From PALSA-1353 sp036267155 (lineage in GTDB: Bacteria; Planctomycetota; Phycisphaerae; Tepidisphaerales; Tepidisphaeraceae): a stretch of 64,000 nucleotides of DNA. Position 1 is the first letter of the stretch. Each line of letters begins with the position of its first letter. The translations under genes were made by a program, and so were the position numbers. Shown piece by piece: positions 24,946-34,078 of this stretch. The notes under the pieces were generated by a model that saw only the letters and a list, made by a program, of their open reading frames with translations, was not told the DNA's origin and ran no database searches. The stretch is from the NCBI GenBank assembly GCA_036267155.1, contig DATAWP010000054.1:62001-126000 (forward strand). Direction: 5' to 3'.

Positions 24946-26370
24946 TCAGTTGATCCCCAAGCTTTCGCGTCTTCGTTCCATGGTCAGAAATCGATTGTAA
25001 CGCTCCTGCATTCGCTGCTGGGCGAGGCGCACCGCTGTCGCCGGATCTTCCCCCAGCGTCACCGCCTGCCCTGTGTCGATCAATTCCTTGTACACCTCGG
25101 GCCAGATCGGGCAAACCGGCACGCACTTGGCGTTGGGACTTGCGGCCAATTCCTGAAACACCGCGATGTATGGATTGGGATGATGTTTCAGAAATGCATC
25201 GCTCACGTGCCGCAACTGGCAATTCTTGCAGTGCATCGTACACAGCTTTTCCGCTACGTCCTGCCGGTTCACGTACGCGATGAATTCGAACGCTTCCTTT
25301 TTGTGTCTCGCGCCGGCAGGAATCATGAGAGCATCGAAGGGGTTATAGCTCACATTTTCCAGACCCGGCACGGCGGATGGAAACGGCGCCACGCCCCAGG
25401 CGTAATTGGCTCTGCGATCGGGCAACTTCCATTCTTCGCTGGTGGGACACAGAACCTGCGACATCGACGGCTTGAGGTGGTGGATGTAATTGGCCATCCA
25501 TGGCCCCTGCTGCTCCATCACCAGATTGCCGGTCAAAAACGGATTCTGCGGAGAATCAAATATATTCCCCAAACTGTTCTGGAAGTTCAGCAGCGATTGG
25601 CCGCCGAGCCGTTTGGAATAGCTTTGAATCCACTGATATGCGTGCAGCGTCGCCGGCGAATCGAGCGTCAGCCTGCGCCTCACCGGGTCGAAAATATCTC
25701 CGCCAAACCAGAACGAGAGCTGCGGCACATACCAGCTTTGCATCGGCAGATAACCCATTCGCCGAAGTTGGCCGTCGGGACTTTTTTCGTCAAAAACTTC
25801 GGCGTATCTGTCAAACTCCTTCAGCGTTTTCGGGGGCGTGTCCGGATCCAGACCCGCAGCGCGTAATTGAGCCGCACACGCCGCGAAAAGCTGCTTGTTG
25901 TACAGCAGCGCCACCACGCCCGGCGTGCTGACCAGCGCGTAGAGATGGCCATCGTAATGGCAACCACGCCAGTACACCGGAAGGTAATAGTCCTCATTGA
26001 TTCCGTGGGCGGCGGCTAAATCATCCAATGGCTCGACCGCTCCGAGCGCCGCATATTGTGCGATCTGCGTATCCCATGTTCCGGCAACGTCCGGCGGGAC
26101 GCCTGCGGCGATCGAAATCAGGGTTTTCTGATCGATGTCGGTCATCGACATGTAGTGGACGTAAATCCCCTTGTCCCGGCCAACGGTGTTGTTGAAGTCA
26201 TCGACGATGACCTGCATCTGCGCTTCTTCGGGGCCGGTCCATTTCTCCCAATACTCGACAACCGTAACACCCGGCCGCACAACCAAATTCTTTTGGTGCG
26301 ATCCGAGGACAAGAAATACCGCCACGATGATCCCGAGAATCGTGAAGATCAGAGGCCGAATGATTTTCAT
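24946..26370 (-). CDS. ABC sugar-binding protein (extracellular solute-binding family 1)
   Basis: 474 residues from the ATG at 26370. An N-terminal uncleaved anchor (IIRPLIFTILGIIVAVFLVL) without a lipobox Cys tethers it to the membrane. Then follow the typical VEYWEKWTGPEEAQMQVIVDDFN opening, SIAAGVPPDVAGTW, VSTPGVVALLYNKQLF and the aromatic sugar-contact segments (QSWYVPQLSFWFGGD, NYAWGVAPFPSAV). It also has an unusual Cys cluster late in the chain (CTMHCKNC). It is the first gene of the importer. The 151-base gap upstream to mnmE contains no recognised promoter. Confidence 0.88.
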   Translation of the reverse strand: MKIIRPLIFTILGIIVAVFLVLGSHQKNLVVRPGVTVVEYWEKWTGPEEAQMQVIVDDFNNTVGRDKGIYVHYMSMTDIDQKTLISIAAGVPPDVAGTWDTQIAQYAALGAVEPLDDLAAAHGINEDYYLPVYWRGCHYDGHLYALVSTPGVVALLYNKQLFAACAAQLRAAGLDPDTPPKTLKEFDRYAEVFDEKSPDGQLRRMGYLPMQSWYVPQLSFWFGGDIFDPVRRRLTLDSPATLHAYQWIQSYSKRLGGQSLLNFQNSLGNIFDSPQNPFLTGNLVMEQQGPWMANYIHHLKPSMSQVLCPTSEEWKLPDRRANYAWGVAPFPSAVPGLENVSYNPFDALMIPAGARHKKEAFEFIAYVNRQDVAEKLCTMHCKNCQLRHVSDAFLKHHPNPYIAVFQELAASPNAKCVPVCPIWPEVYKELIDTGQAVTLGEDPATAVRLAQQRMQERYNRFLTMERRRESLGIN

Positions 26371-26521
26371 GGGTCCGTGCAGGCGTATCCTGACATGGGC
26401 TGATGCGCCATGCAAGCCGGTTTCTTTGCCGGGTCGCGTGCGGGCCTTGTTCCGCGCACCAGGCCCATTCGCCGACAAACGCGGCCCGCAAGCAGGGCGG
26501 TTAAAAAGGGGAAAACGCGTC

Positions 26522-27826
26522 TCATTTTCCGATGCAGAATTTGGAGAATATCTTGCCCAGAATGTCGTCCGGCGTCACCACGCCGAGCACGTGTCCCAAT
26601 GCATCCAACGCCGCGCGCAGCTCCGCCGCCAGCAACTCCAGCGAATTGCCAACGTCCCGCGCCCGGCGCAGCCCCGATATGGCGTCGTCGAGACACCCCA
26701 AATGCCGGGTTGTCAGTGCCAAGCTGGCGCCTGGAGCGTCCGATCCGAACGCCGTGCGATCCAGCGCATCGCGCAGCGCACTCATCCCCGATCCCGTTAA
26801 CGCGCTGACCAACAGGTCTCCCGATTCGCCCGTTCTGTTCTGCAGAAGATCGGCTTTCGACCTCACCCGCAAATCCACCGGCCGCGGCAACGCCACGTCC
26901 GGGCGGTGATCCGTCAAATCCCGCACCAGCACAAGCACGTCCGCCTGTCTAATGGCCCGACTGGCCATTTCCTGCATCTGATCCTGGATCGCGTGCCCGT
27001 GTGAATCGTCAAGCCCGGCGACATCCACCAGCCGCGCGATTCCACGAGCCAGCGTGATCTCCACCGACAAAGCATCTCGCGTTGTCCCCGGTGTCGGCGA
27101 CACGATTGAGCGGCTCTGCCCCGCCAGAAAATTCGTCAGCGTGCTCTTGCCCGCGTTTGGCCGGCCGGCCAGCACAATCATCGGCTCATGCGTCAGCTTC
27201 TCAAACCGCCCGCTGTCGGCGATGAGCGATTCCAGTTGTTCCAGAATCGCGCCGATGCGACGATCCACATCCGCCGACGAAAGAAACTGTATTCCCTCAT
27301 CGGAAAAATCGATCCCCGCTTCCACCAGAGCCAGCGTTTCGGCAAGCGAATCCATTGCCGGCCGAAGCCGCCGCGCTAGTTCGCCGGCCATAAGTTGCCG
27401 CGCCGCCGCAAGATGTTGCCGGCTCTGTGCCGAAATCGTCGCCGCAACGCCCTCGGCCTGGGCGAGGTCCAGCTTCCCGTTGAAATAGGCCCTGGCCGTG
27501 AACTCTCCCGGCTCAGCCATCCGTGCACCGCGGCTCACGATCCACTCCATGAGCATCCGCGCCAGCAGCGGATTCCCCGGAATATGCAACTCGATCAAAT
27601 CCTGCCCCGTATAACTCCGCGGCCCCGCGAACGCGTATACCCATCCCGGACAAATCAAATCCGCAAAATGCAATTGATGCCGCGTCGCGCTGGGTAGATT
27701 CCCCGTGATTTCGACGCCCAGCTCGCCCGCGATCCCGCGAACCTCCGGCCCACTGAGGCGCAACATCATTCTCGCGGCCCGCCCAGTGGCCGAACTGATT
27801 GCGACGATCGTGTCGTCCAGAAGCAT
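26522..27826 (-). CDS. mnmE: tRNA uridine-5-carboxymethylaminomethyl modification GTPase MnmE
   Basis: 434 residues. The N-terminal THF-binding domain starts DTIVAISSATGRAARMMLRLSGP, the central helical domain has EAGIDFSDEGIQ, and the inserted G domain has P-loop GRPNAGKST (~218-226) and switch II DVAGLDD. The C-terminus ends FCIGK, with the Cys and Lys invariant in the family. With MnmG it modifies the wobble uridine. Two positions deviate: switch II reads DVAG not DTAG, and the guanine-specificity motif reads SKAD where NKxD is usual. It follows yidC on the same strand, with a repeat element in between. Confidence 0.95.
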   Translation of the reverse strand: MLLDDTIVAISSATGRAARMMLRLSGPEVRGIAGELGVEITGNLPSATRHQLHFADLICPGWVYAFAGPRSYTGQDLIELHIPGNPLLARMLMEWIVSRGARMAEPGEFTARAYFNGKLDLAQAEGVAATISAQSRQHLAAARQLMAGELARRLRPAMDSLAETLALVEAGIDFSDEGIQFLSSADVDRRIGAILEQLESLIADSGRFEKLTHEPMIVLAGRPNAGKSTLTNFLAGQSRSIVSPTPGTTRDALSVEITLARGIARLVDVAGLDDSHGHAIQDQMQEMASRAIRQADVLVLVRDLTDHRPDVALPRPVDLRVRSKADLLQNRTGESGDLLVSALTGSGMSALRDALDRTAFGSDAPGASLALTTRHLGCLDDAISGLRRARDVGNSLELLAAELRAALDALGHVLGVVTPDDILGKIFSKFCIGK

Positions 27827-27847
27827 GAGTGGATATTGGTCGGTGGT

Positions 27848-27917
27848 TAGTGGTTAGTGGTTAGTGATGACCGGTTGCGGCTTTTGCTAACCATTGACCA
27901 CTCCTCACTAACCACTA
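27848..27917. repeat. Long hairpin element made of GGTTAGT words
   Basis: On the plus strand the word GGTTAGT occurs in tandem (period 7) through 27843-27866. TAGTGGTTAGTG occurs at 27848-27859 and again at 27855-27866, and the exact reverse complement CACTAACCACTA is at 27906-27917. Arms of at least 12 bp enclose about 40 bases. The right arm ends in the yidC stop codon (27915-27917). It sits between yidC and mnmE, both on the minus strand, and does not carry a T-run. Confidence 0.85.
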
Positions 27918-29984
27918 CCTCTTCCCCTTCTTCTCCGCTTCCCGGCGAATGTCTTCCGCTTTTTGCTGCAAGTTTGCCCAGAATCCCCCAAGACAGCCGC
28001 TCTTCGATTCCCTCGGCGGCTCCTGCTTTTTGTTCTGCTTTCCCTGCCGGGTCGGCTTCACATCCACGATGACCTTGTTGGCCTTATCCCGCTCCTCGCG
28101 CTGCTTGATGTGCTCGCGGATGATCTTGCTCTCGAAAATTGCGACTGCCGAGCTGGTCAAAATGTAGAGGTTCAATCCGCTTGGCATCCAATAGAAAAAA
28201 AGCGAAAACGCCAGAGACATATATCGCATCATTTTCTGCTGCGATTCCTGCTCGGGGTTCATGGTGGGCGCCTGCGGCGTGAATTTCTGCTGGAGAAACA
28301 TCAGCACGGCCACGAACAGCGGCAATATGTTCAGCGAGGCGACCTTCATGCCGAGGATCGGCACCGTAAACGGATGACTCCAGGTGATCAGGCGATCCGG
28401 CTGGGAGAGGTCGTGAATCCAGGTGAGCTTCCACAAAAATGGCGCCTGCCGCAGGGCGATGTCGTTTTCAAGGGCGGAATAGAGCGCGATCCAGATCGGC
28501 GTCTGCAAAAACATGGGCAGACATCCGAGGAACGGGGTGATGCCCATTTCCTTGTGCATCTCCATCTGGGCCTTGGCCAGGGCCTCCTTGTCGTCGGCGT
28601 GTTTCTTTTTCAGGCGCTCCAGCTCCGGGCCCATTTTTTGCAGCTTGAGCATGGAAACCTGGGAGTATTTGCTGATGGGATGCAGAACCGCCCGGACCAG
28701 CAGCACCAAGGCGATGATCGCCAATCCCCAGTCGCGCAGCACGAAATGGAAAATCCGAAGCAGATCGACCAGCCGATCCACAAGCCATTGCGGCGCGCAG
28801 AGCGCGCACATGCTGCCGGAAGTCGTTAGGAGCTGATTGTAACCGCGCGGAAATTCGCCGTAAAAATCTCCTTCCATCAGGTCGCGTATTTTGGGCCCGA
28901 AGAATACTTTCAGGGGTAAATCCGCGGATGAACCGCCCGCCAGGGAAACGGGCGCCGTCTGGAAATCGAGCCTGACCTTGCGCTGGTCGGATTCCGCATC
29001 GGGATTCGAGCAGCGGACCTCGACTTTCCCGATCTCACCCTTCGTTTGGCCCAGCACGATCGCGGCGAAATAATTGCTCGACATGCCCGACCACAAAAAT
29101 TTGTATCCCTTGTATACGGATAAATCTTTCTGCGCGGAGGCGGGCTTGAACTCACTGAGCGTATCGCGGCTGACATCCACGACCTGATCGCCCTTGTCGT
29201 ATCCAGAGACGATCTGACGATCGTCGCTTCGCTCCAGCTCGCGCGGCGGCATCGTAGGGCCGTTGAATTCGACCTGAACGTCCTTCAGCGGATGGCGCGT
29301 CGCATTTTTCAGGTGGTAGGTGACAGTGATCTCATAACCGGCGGCCGTGTTGTCCCGATTGCTGCTGGGGCCACGGGCCTGCAACTGATAGGTCTTGCTG
29401 ATATGCAGAAGGGGAACGTGCGTCGGCCCCATGACGTCCAGCCCGAACGTCGCCGTGGTGTTGGTCGACCCCGGCTCCAGGCGCCAGTCGGCGGAATTCA
29501 GATCAGCGCTCTGGCCATCGATGACCACGCTTTGCGTCGCCAAGGCGAGTTGATCCTCCTCATCGGGGTTGGGCTTCTGAAAGACATAAAGACCCTTGGC
29601 GTCGGCGTCCTTGTAGGAATTGATCGTGACCGAATCCAAGCCCGCCCCGCGCGGGTCGAGCTGGAGTCCCAGCCCGTAATTCGGATCGTTCGGCTTTTCG
29701 GAACCGAGGACTTTCGTTGCCCCCGCGCCGGCCGGCTGGGTGCTGGCCACAAGCAGCGACGGCGACGACGCCGCGGTCATTGACGGCGCGCTGGTCGCCG
29801 CCTCGCCGCCTGGCGCCGTGCTGGGCTGCGTGGTGGAACTCTGATCCTGTGGTGGTCGGTTCAGCGTCCCTGCATAGTCCCAATTCGGATGCTTCGGATA
29901 AACGTAACGGACCAGGATAAACCAATAGCCCATGCAGAACACAAACAGCACGGCCATTGCTATGACTGTCTTCTTATTGTCCAT
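27915..29984 (-). CDS. yidC: Membrane protein insertase YidC
   Basis: 689 residues, an Oxa1-family insertase for inner-membrane proteins. It has an N-terminal TM (VIAMAVLFVFCMGYWFILV), a large periplasmic domain (residues ~60-385) preceded by a Ser/Thr/Pro/Ala-rich linker, then the conserved five-helix core with GLAIIALVLLVRAVLHPISKY, FLGCLPMFLQTPIWIALYSALE (partly shown) and SLAFSLFFYWMPSGLNLYIL. The C-terminus is basic and Lys/Gln-rich, as in other large planctomycete YidC proteins. A metallophosphoesterase gene precedes by 12 bases and mnmE follows, forming a likely operon. Confidence 0.95.
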   Translation of the reverse strand: MDNKKTVIAMAVLFVFCMGYWFILVRYVYPKHPNWDYAGTLNRPPQDQSSTTQPSTAPGGEAATSAPSMTAASSPSLLVASTQPAGAGATKVLGSEKPNDPNYGLGLQLDPRGAGLDSVTINSYKDADAKGLYVFQKPNPDEEDQLALATQSVVIDGQSADLNSADWRLEPGSTNTTATFGLDVMGPTHVPLLHISKTYQLQARGPSSNRDNTAAGYEITVTYHLKNATRHPLKDVQVEFNGPTMPPRELERSDDRQIVSGYDKGDQVVDVSRDTLSEFKPASAQKDLSVYKGYKFLWSGMSSNYFAAIVLGQTKGEIGKVEVRCSNPDAESDQRKVRLDFQTAPVSLAGGSSADLPLKVFFGPKIRDLMEGDFYGEFPRGYNQLLTTSGSMCALCAPQWLVDRLVDLLRIFHFVLRDWGLAIIALVLLVRAVLHPISKYSQVSMLKLQKMGPELERLKKKHADDKEALAKAQMEMHKEMGITPFLGCLPMFLQTPIWIALYSALENDIALRQAPFLWKLTWIHDLSQPDRLITWSHPFTVPILGMKVASLNILPLFVAVLMFLQQKFTPQAPTMNPEQESQQKMMRYMSLAFSLFFYWMPSGLNLYILTSSAVAIFESKIIREHIKQREERDKANKVIVDVKPTRQGKQNKKQEPPRESKSGCLGGFWANLQQKAEDIRREAEKKGKR

Positions 29985-29996
29985 GAAATTCCGATC

Positions 29997-30746
29997 TCAT
30001 CTTCCATCCAGCAGCCGGCTGCCCAGGAAATTGTCCAGTTCACCGATCGCCTCCACCTTTTTGACGGTGGTATCCACATCGTACACCAGGCGAACGAACT
30101 CGATGTGCGTATCGGTCACCACCACAAAGCTGGTCCTGGGATCGCGGTCGCGCGGCTGACCGACCGAACCGACGTTGATGATCGCCTTCTCCTCCGTCAG
30201 TTCAAATTTGTAATCCAATTCGTCCGGCGAATAAAAATCCGGCCCCTCCAGAAAAACCCCTGGGACATGCGTGTGCCCCACGAAGCAAAGCCGGTCGAAA
30301 CGCTCAAAAATGCTCACGAATTTTCCGGGATTCGTGTAAATGTCGTCGGGGAAAATATATTCGTTGATCGGCCGGCGCGGCGACGCGTGGACGGCCACAA
30401 AATCGTTGGTCCGAAGCCGCACCGGAAGGTTGCCCAGGAACTTCCAGCGGTTCGCCCGCCGCTGCGGATCAGGGTCGTCCTCAAAGCGCTGCCGGGTCCA
30501 GTAGCACGCCTGCTCGGCGCCCTGGTTGAAATTGAACGGCTCATAGAAAACCGCAAAATCGTGATTCCCCATCAAAGCCGCCCGACATCGAGTGGCAACC
30601 AGATCCAGGCATTCCATCGGATTGGGACCGTAGCCAACGATGTCGCCCAGGCAAACGATATGCTGAATTCCCCGCCGATCGATCTCCGCAAGGACGGTGG
30701 TGAACGCTTCCAGGTTGGCGTGAATATCACTGACTATGGCGAACAT
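29997..30746 (-). CDS. Metallophosphoesterase, YfcE/DUF2437-like
   Basis: 249 residues. Calcineurin-like metal motifs appear in order: MFAIVSDIHANLEAF (Asp-x-His), IVCLGDIVGYGP (Gly-Asp), ALMGNHDFAV (Gly-Asn-His-Asp), VHASP and CFVGHTHVPGVF (Gly-His-x-His). The insert NEYIFPDDIYTN and the closing beta-sheet (KAIINVGSVGQPRDRDPRTSF, in part) are typical of bacterial YfcE-like phosphodiesterases. It is 12 bases upstream of yidC and transcribed with it. The physiological substrate is not known. Confidence 0.9.
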   Translation of the reverse strand: MFAIVSDIHANLEAFTTVLAEIDRRGIQHIVCLGDIVGYGPNPMECLDLVATRCRAALMGNHDFAVFYEPFNFNQGAEQACYWTRQRFEDDPDPQRRANRWKFLGNLPVRLRTNDFVAVHASPRRPINEYIFPDDIYTNPGKFVSIFERFDRLCFVGHTHVPGVFLEGPDFYSPDELDYKFELTEEKAIINVGSVGQPRDRDPRTSFVVVTDTHIEFVRLVYDVDTTVKKVEAIGELDNFLGSRLLDGR

Positions 30747-30792
30747 GCCGAACGTTCCTTGTCCGGCACAATCGCCGGGGGGCTAATTCAGT

Positions 30793-30816
30793 AAAAAAAG
30801 CCGTTTCGAAAGCCGG
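30793..30816 (-). terminator. Probable terminator after the LOG-family gene
   Basis: Read on the minus strand, CCGGCTTTCGAAACGGC is followed by seven T residues (30799-30793). The stem is short (CCG/CGG plus the internal TTTCGAAA), so strength is moderate. Confidence 0.45.
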
Positions 30817-30903
30817 GGAAATGATGGTAAGGACGACCCACTGTCGCGTCAAACGACCTGTTACGGAGCCGCAGGTGGAAGGTTCAATTAGAGACTTCCA
30901 TTT

Positions 30904-31710
30904 TTACTGCGTCGGCTTCGTCCCCATGGCCGCGTGTTTTTTGCTGGCCCGCTTGGGCCGCACGCCGTAGCGCGTACCCTCGCCCGTCGAACCGGCCTGC
31001 GGGCTTGCCATCGGGCCCTTCTTTTTCGCCGCCGCCGCTTCCATCTGCTCCAGCTTCCGATCGCGCGGATGCCACCAGCCGTGTTTCTGGCCTTCCTTCA
31101 CGATCGCCACCACGTCCTTGGGCCGATCCACGATCCGAAAAATGCCCGTGTCCTCGGGATCGATGAACTGCGGGGAAAGCTGTTTGCGCATCCATTCCAC
31201 CAGACCCGTCCAATACTTCGTCCCGAACAAAATCACCGGAAACGCCTGGATCTTCAGGGTCTGAATCAGCGTCAGCGTTTCGAAACATTCATCCAACGTC
31301 CCAAAGCCGCCCGGAAAGCAGATGAACGCCGACGCATATTTCACGAACATCACCTTGCGGGCGTAGAAATAATGGAAATCCATGCTGACGTTGATATACC
31401 GATTGCTCTCTTGCTCGTGGGGCAGGGAGATGTTCAGGCCCACGCTGGTTCCGCCGGCCTCGTGCGCGCCGCGATTGGCCGCTTCCATGATTCCCGGACC
31501 TCCGCCGGTGATCACCGCATACCCCGCTTTCACCAACAGCTTTCCGGTTTTCTCCGCCGCTTTGTAGTACGGGTCGTCAGGCTTGGTTCGTGCGCTGCCG
31601 AAGATCGAGACCGCCTTGCCCACGCGGGACATGGTCTCGAACCCCTCCACGAATTCCGCCATAATCCGAAATACCCGCCAGCCATCTTCGTGAGCCTTGT
31701 TCATCGGCAT
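30904..31710 (-). CDS. LOG-family protein (Rossmann-fold nucleotide-binding, TIGR00730)
   Basis: 268 residues. Family signatures are VSIFGSARTKPDD, the GGGPGIMEAANRGAHEAGG phosphate-binding site and the PGGFGTLDECFETL motif with catalytic Glu. LOG proteins release cytokinin-type bases from nucleotide monophosphates; bacterial members may act in nucleotide salvage. A 60-residue Lys/Ala-rich C-terminal tail (QMEAAAAKKKGPMASPQAG) is extra compared with the core of about 200 residues. The start codon is directly next to the thyX stop, so the two are coupled. Confidence 0.9.
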   Translation of the reverse strand: MPMNKAHEDGWRVFRIMAEFVEGFETMSRVGKAVSIFGSARTKPDDPYYKAAEKTGKLLVKAGYAVITGGGPGIMEAANRGAHEAGGTSVGLNISLPHEQESNRYINVSMDFHYFYARKVMFVKYASAFICFPGGFGTLDECFETLTLIQTLKIQAFPVILFGTKYWTGLVEWMRKQLSPQFIDPEDTGIFRIVDRPKDVVAIVKEGQKHGWWHPRDRKLEQMEAAAAKKKGPMASPQAGSTGEGTRYGVRPKRASKKHAAMGTKPTQ

Positions 31711-32616
31711 TTACAATCCCAATCCTTTCTTCTTCTCTTCCCACTCGGCGTTCTCGCGCTTATTGTCGCTCTTGAGAGCCTCCCCCGACTTGATCGCCTC
31801 CGCCTCCAGCCGCGACAGATGCACGGCGCCGAGTTGATAATCCAAAAACGCCTGAGCCGCGATCGGCACGATCGGCTGAATCAGCGCGAACATCGCCGTC
31901 GCATAATTCCGAATCTCCTGCTGCGCGTGCGCATCCATCCGCAACGACAAAAAATGCAGCACGTTGTGCAGATCGCACTTCCAATACCATTCCGTGTACG
32001 CATTCACCGGCAACCCGATCCGCGCCAGTTCCCTCGACACACCCTTCTCCAAAAGCTTCTCATAATCCGAGTAGGCCGCTTCGGCCCGGTCCAGATATTC
32101 GCAAAATTCCCGGGCCGTCATCTCGTCGATCAATTCCTCGCCGCCCTGACGATTCACGGCGCTTTGCTTGCGCACGCTCTGGACGCTGGGCTTGTAAAAC
32201 CGGTCCTTTACCACGGAATATCTCGCGGAATATTCGTTCACGTTGGCCGTCCGATGCCGAATCCATTGCCGCGCGACGAAGATCGGCATGACGTGATGAA
32301 ACTTGAATTCCACCATCTCGAACGGCGTCGTGTGATGATGCCGAGCCAAATACCGGATCAATCCCCGATCTTCATTGATCTGCTTGGTCCCCTGGCCGTA
32401 CGACACACGCGCTGCCTGGACGATCGCGAAATCGGCCGTCTTGCCGGCGGGCACCATCCGCGGCATCACATCGCACAACGCAACGAGGCCGTGATCGTGT
32501 ACTTTCACTTCCCATCGCCCCGAGCCGCCCATCACGTCAAACATCTCCCCCTCAGCCGGCTTTTTTTCGATTCGAATATTTGAAACATCCACATCCATGT
32601 CGAACATCCTAGCCAA
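31711..32616 (-). CDS. thyX: FAD-dependent thymidylate synthase ThyX
   Basis: 301 residues. It makes dTMP from dUMP using FAD and methylene-THF, an alternative to ThyA. The defining motif RHRTANVNEYSARYS (R-H-R-x7-S) is intact, preceded by HHTTPFEMVEFKFHH and VARQWIR, and followed by a substrate-binding stretch with WYWKCDLHNVLHFLSLR. N- and C-terminal extensions of about 40 and 30 residues (the latter KSDNKRENAEWEEKKKG) are longer than in model ThyX. It follows a membrane protein gene by 15 bases and adjoins the LOG gene; use of ThyX fits an organism without ThyA. Confidence 0.96.
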   Translation of the reverse strand: MARMFDMDVDVSNIRIEKKPAEGEMFDVMGGSGRWEVKVHDHGLVALCDVMPRMVPAGKTADFAIVQAARVSYGQGTKQINEDRGLIRYLARHHHTTPFEMVEFKFHHVMPIFVARQWIRHRTANVNEYSARYSVVKDRFYKPSVQSVRKQSAVNRQGGEELIDEMTAREFCEYLDRAEAAYSDYEKLLEKGVSRELARIGLPVNAYTEWYWKCDLHNVLHFLSLRMDAHAQQEIRNYATAMFALIQPIVPIAAQAFLDYQLGAVHLSRLEAEAIKSGEALKSDNKRENAEWEEKKKGLGL

Positions 32617-32631
32617 TAGCCGCCGTCAACC

Positions 32632-33660
32632 TCAAGGCCGCATCGTCCCGGCCGCCTCCATCAGCACGTACACCCCGTACAGCGCGATCAGAGTAATTCC
32701 TTCGGCTTTTCCCAGCCGCCATCGTCCCATCGAAACCGGCAACAAAATGAAAGACAACAGCAGCAGCACCACATTATCCACGCGCCACGTGACCCACGGA
32801 AACGGCATCGGCGACACTCCCCCCAGCGGGCGCATCCCCAGATGAAAAAGCCCTGAGCCGTTCCGATGCACCGCACTGATCGGATACCACAGGAGAATGA
32901 TCACCGGCAACAACAAGCACAGATTCAACAGCACCACCCCTACGGCCGAGGTCGTCGCCATCCATGCCCGATTTTTCTTTTGCGCCAGGGCCGCCCCCCG
33001 CGACAACATCGGCAGGACCAGCAGCGGACCGAGAATCGCCACCACAATGGCCGTATCCGAGATCTCCGGCGTCTCCCGGCCGAGGCGCTGCAATCCCAAC
33101 AGCACCGCCACGGCGCCCACAAACGCCAGACAAACGCTCAGAACCAAATTCGCCTTGCGAAATCCCCTCCCCGCCGCCGGCTCGGCCTTCGGTTCACCTA
33201 CATCGGCCGCTACGTCTTCGGCACCCAGCTCGCGCCAGGCGAATAAAAGTGCGAACCCCTCGATCAGCAACACCAACCCGTGCCGCCAGGTCAGTTCCCC
33301 GGTGAACCCCACCAGAAGCACGAGCAGCGCCGCCGGCAGCGCAAACGGCCAGACCCTGCGGAACGTCGCCGGGGCATCGGCATCGGGGCAAACAATCGCA
33401 ATCGAGCCGATGAACAACGACAGACACCCCACGCTCGTGGCGAAGATGATTGCGATGGCCAAATCCGCACGCCGCATCGACATGGCGACCAGCGCCGCCG
33501 CCGCGATGGGAATCCAATGCCCCACCGCCCGCCGGCCGGGGCTGGATTTAGGGACGCTGAGCGCGTCCACCCCCGACAAGGACGCGATATAAAGGAACAC
33601 CGCTCCGGGGACCAGAAGGATCCACCGGCCCCACCCGAAGAGCGCCCAAGGTTCGGTCAT
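32632..33660 (-). CDS. Polytopic membrane protein, weakly CaCA (Na+/Ca2+ exchanger)-like
   Basis: 342 residues with about ten hydrophobic segments and a short central cytosolic loop (LGAEDVAADVGEPKAEPAA, ~145-165), which splits it into two halves as in CaCA exchangers. The final segment RLGKAEGITLIALYGVYVLMEAAG resembles the last helix of YrbG-type exchangers, and the second segment carries SMRRADLAIAIIFATSVGCLSLFIG where the alpha-repeat would be. The signature acidic and Asn residues of active alpha-repeats are not evident, so if related it is degenerate. First gene of the operon with thyX and LOG. The function is unknown. Confidence 0.6.
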   Translation of the reverse strand: MTEPWALFGWGRWILLVPGAVFLYIASLSGVDALSVPKSSPGRRAVGHWIPIAAAALVAMSMRRADLAIAIIFATSVGCLSLFIGSIAIVCPDADAPATFRRVWPFALPAALLVLLVGFTGELTWRHGLVLLIEGFALLFAWRELGAEDVAADVGEPKAEPAAGRGFRKANLVLSVCLAFVGAVAVLLGLQRLGRETPEISDTAIVVAILGPLLVLPMLSRGAALAQKKNRAWMATTSAVGVVLLNLCLLLPVIILLWYPISAVHRNGSGLFHLGMRPLGGVSPMPFPWVTWRVDNVVLLLLSFILLPVSMGRWRLGKAEGITLIALYGVYVLMEAAGTMRP

Positions 33661-34078
33661 TGTCTCGCAGAAGTGTTAACGACCCGCCCCCAAAAGTAAA
33701 GCCACGATCCTGGACATGCGCGATAACTGCGCGCTTTACAGGCTCGCAGCCGAGGACTGATGAACAAATAACTAACCCGACTTCGCAGCAATCCTCGCTC
33801 GACCCGCCCTCGGCCGGCTTTTCAGGCTAAAAACGGACTTCCGCGCGCTTTTTTGTCGCAATCGCGCTTTGGCATCGGCTTTGTTTTCGTGGCCCAACGT
33901 AGCCGTCGTGTTGATGGTTATGGGTGACCGAGCGGGTCACTCAAAAATTCATGGAGCGCGGTTGGTTCCCACGGGCAGTGTCGTCCGGCCGGCGGTCGGC
34001 CGGACGACACGTTGGCCCGGGGTTTTTTGTTTTCCCGGCCAGCAGTTGCGGCACGCCAGTCCAGCGCTTCGCCTCACG
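33661..34078. other. Non-coding stretch with two strong hairpins
   Basis: 418 bases with no convincing gene. GTGACC (33924-33929) and GGTCAC (33935-33940) form a stem. A much stronger 14-bp perfect stem is GTGTCGTCCGGCCG (33978-33991) with CGGCCGGACGACAC (33997-34010), loop GCGGT. On the minus strand it follows the DUF4159 stop, and T-rich DNA (TTTTTTGTTTT) at 34018-34028 lies on its upstream side, so it is not a standard terminator. It could be a structured RNA or dispersed repeat. Confidence 0.6.

Noticed and set aside
30934..32583. Plus-strand reading frame of 549 codons
   Set aside because: It lies opposite the LOG and thyX genes, which have clear motifs; composition is typical of antisense frames in GC-rich DNA.
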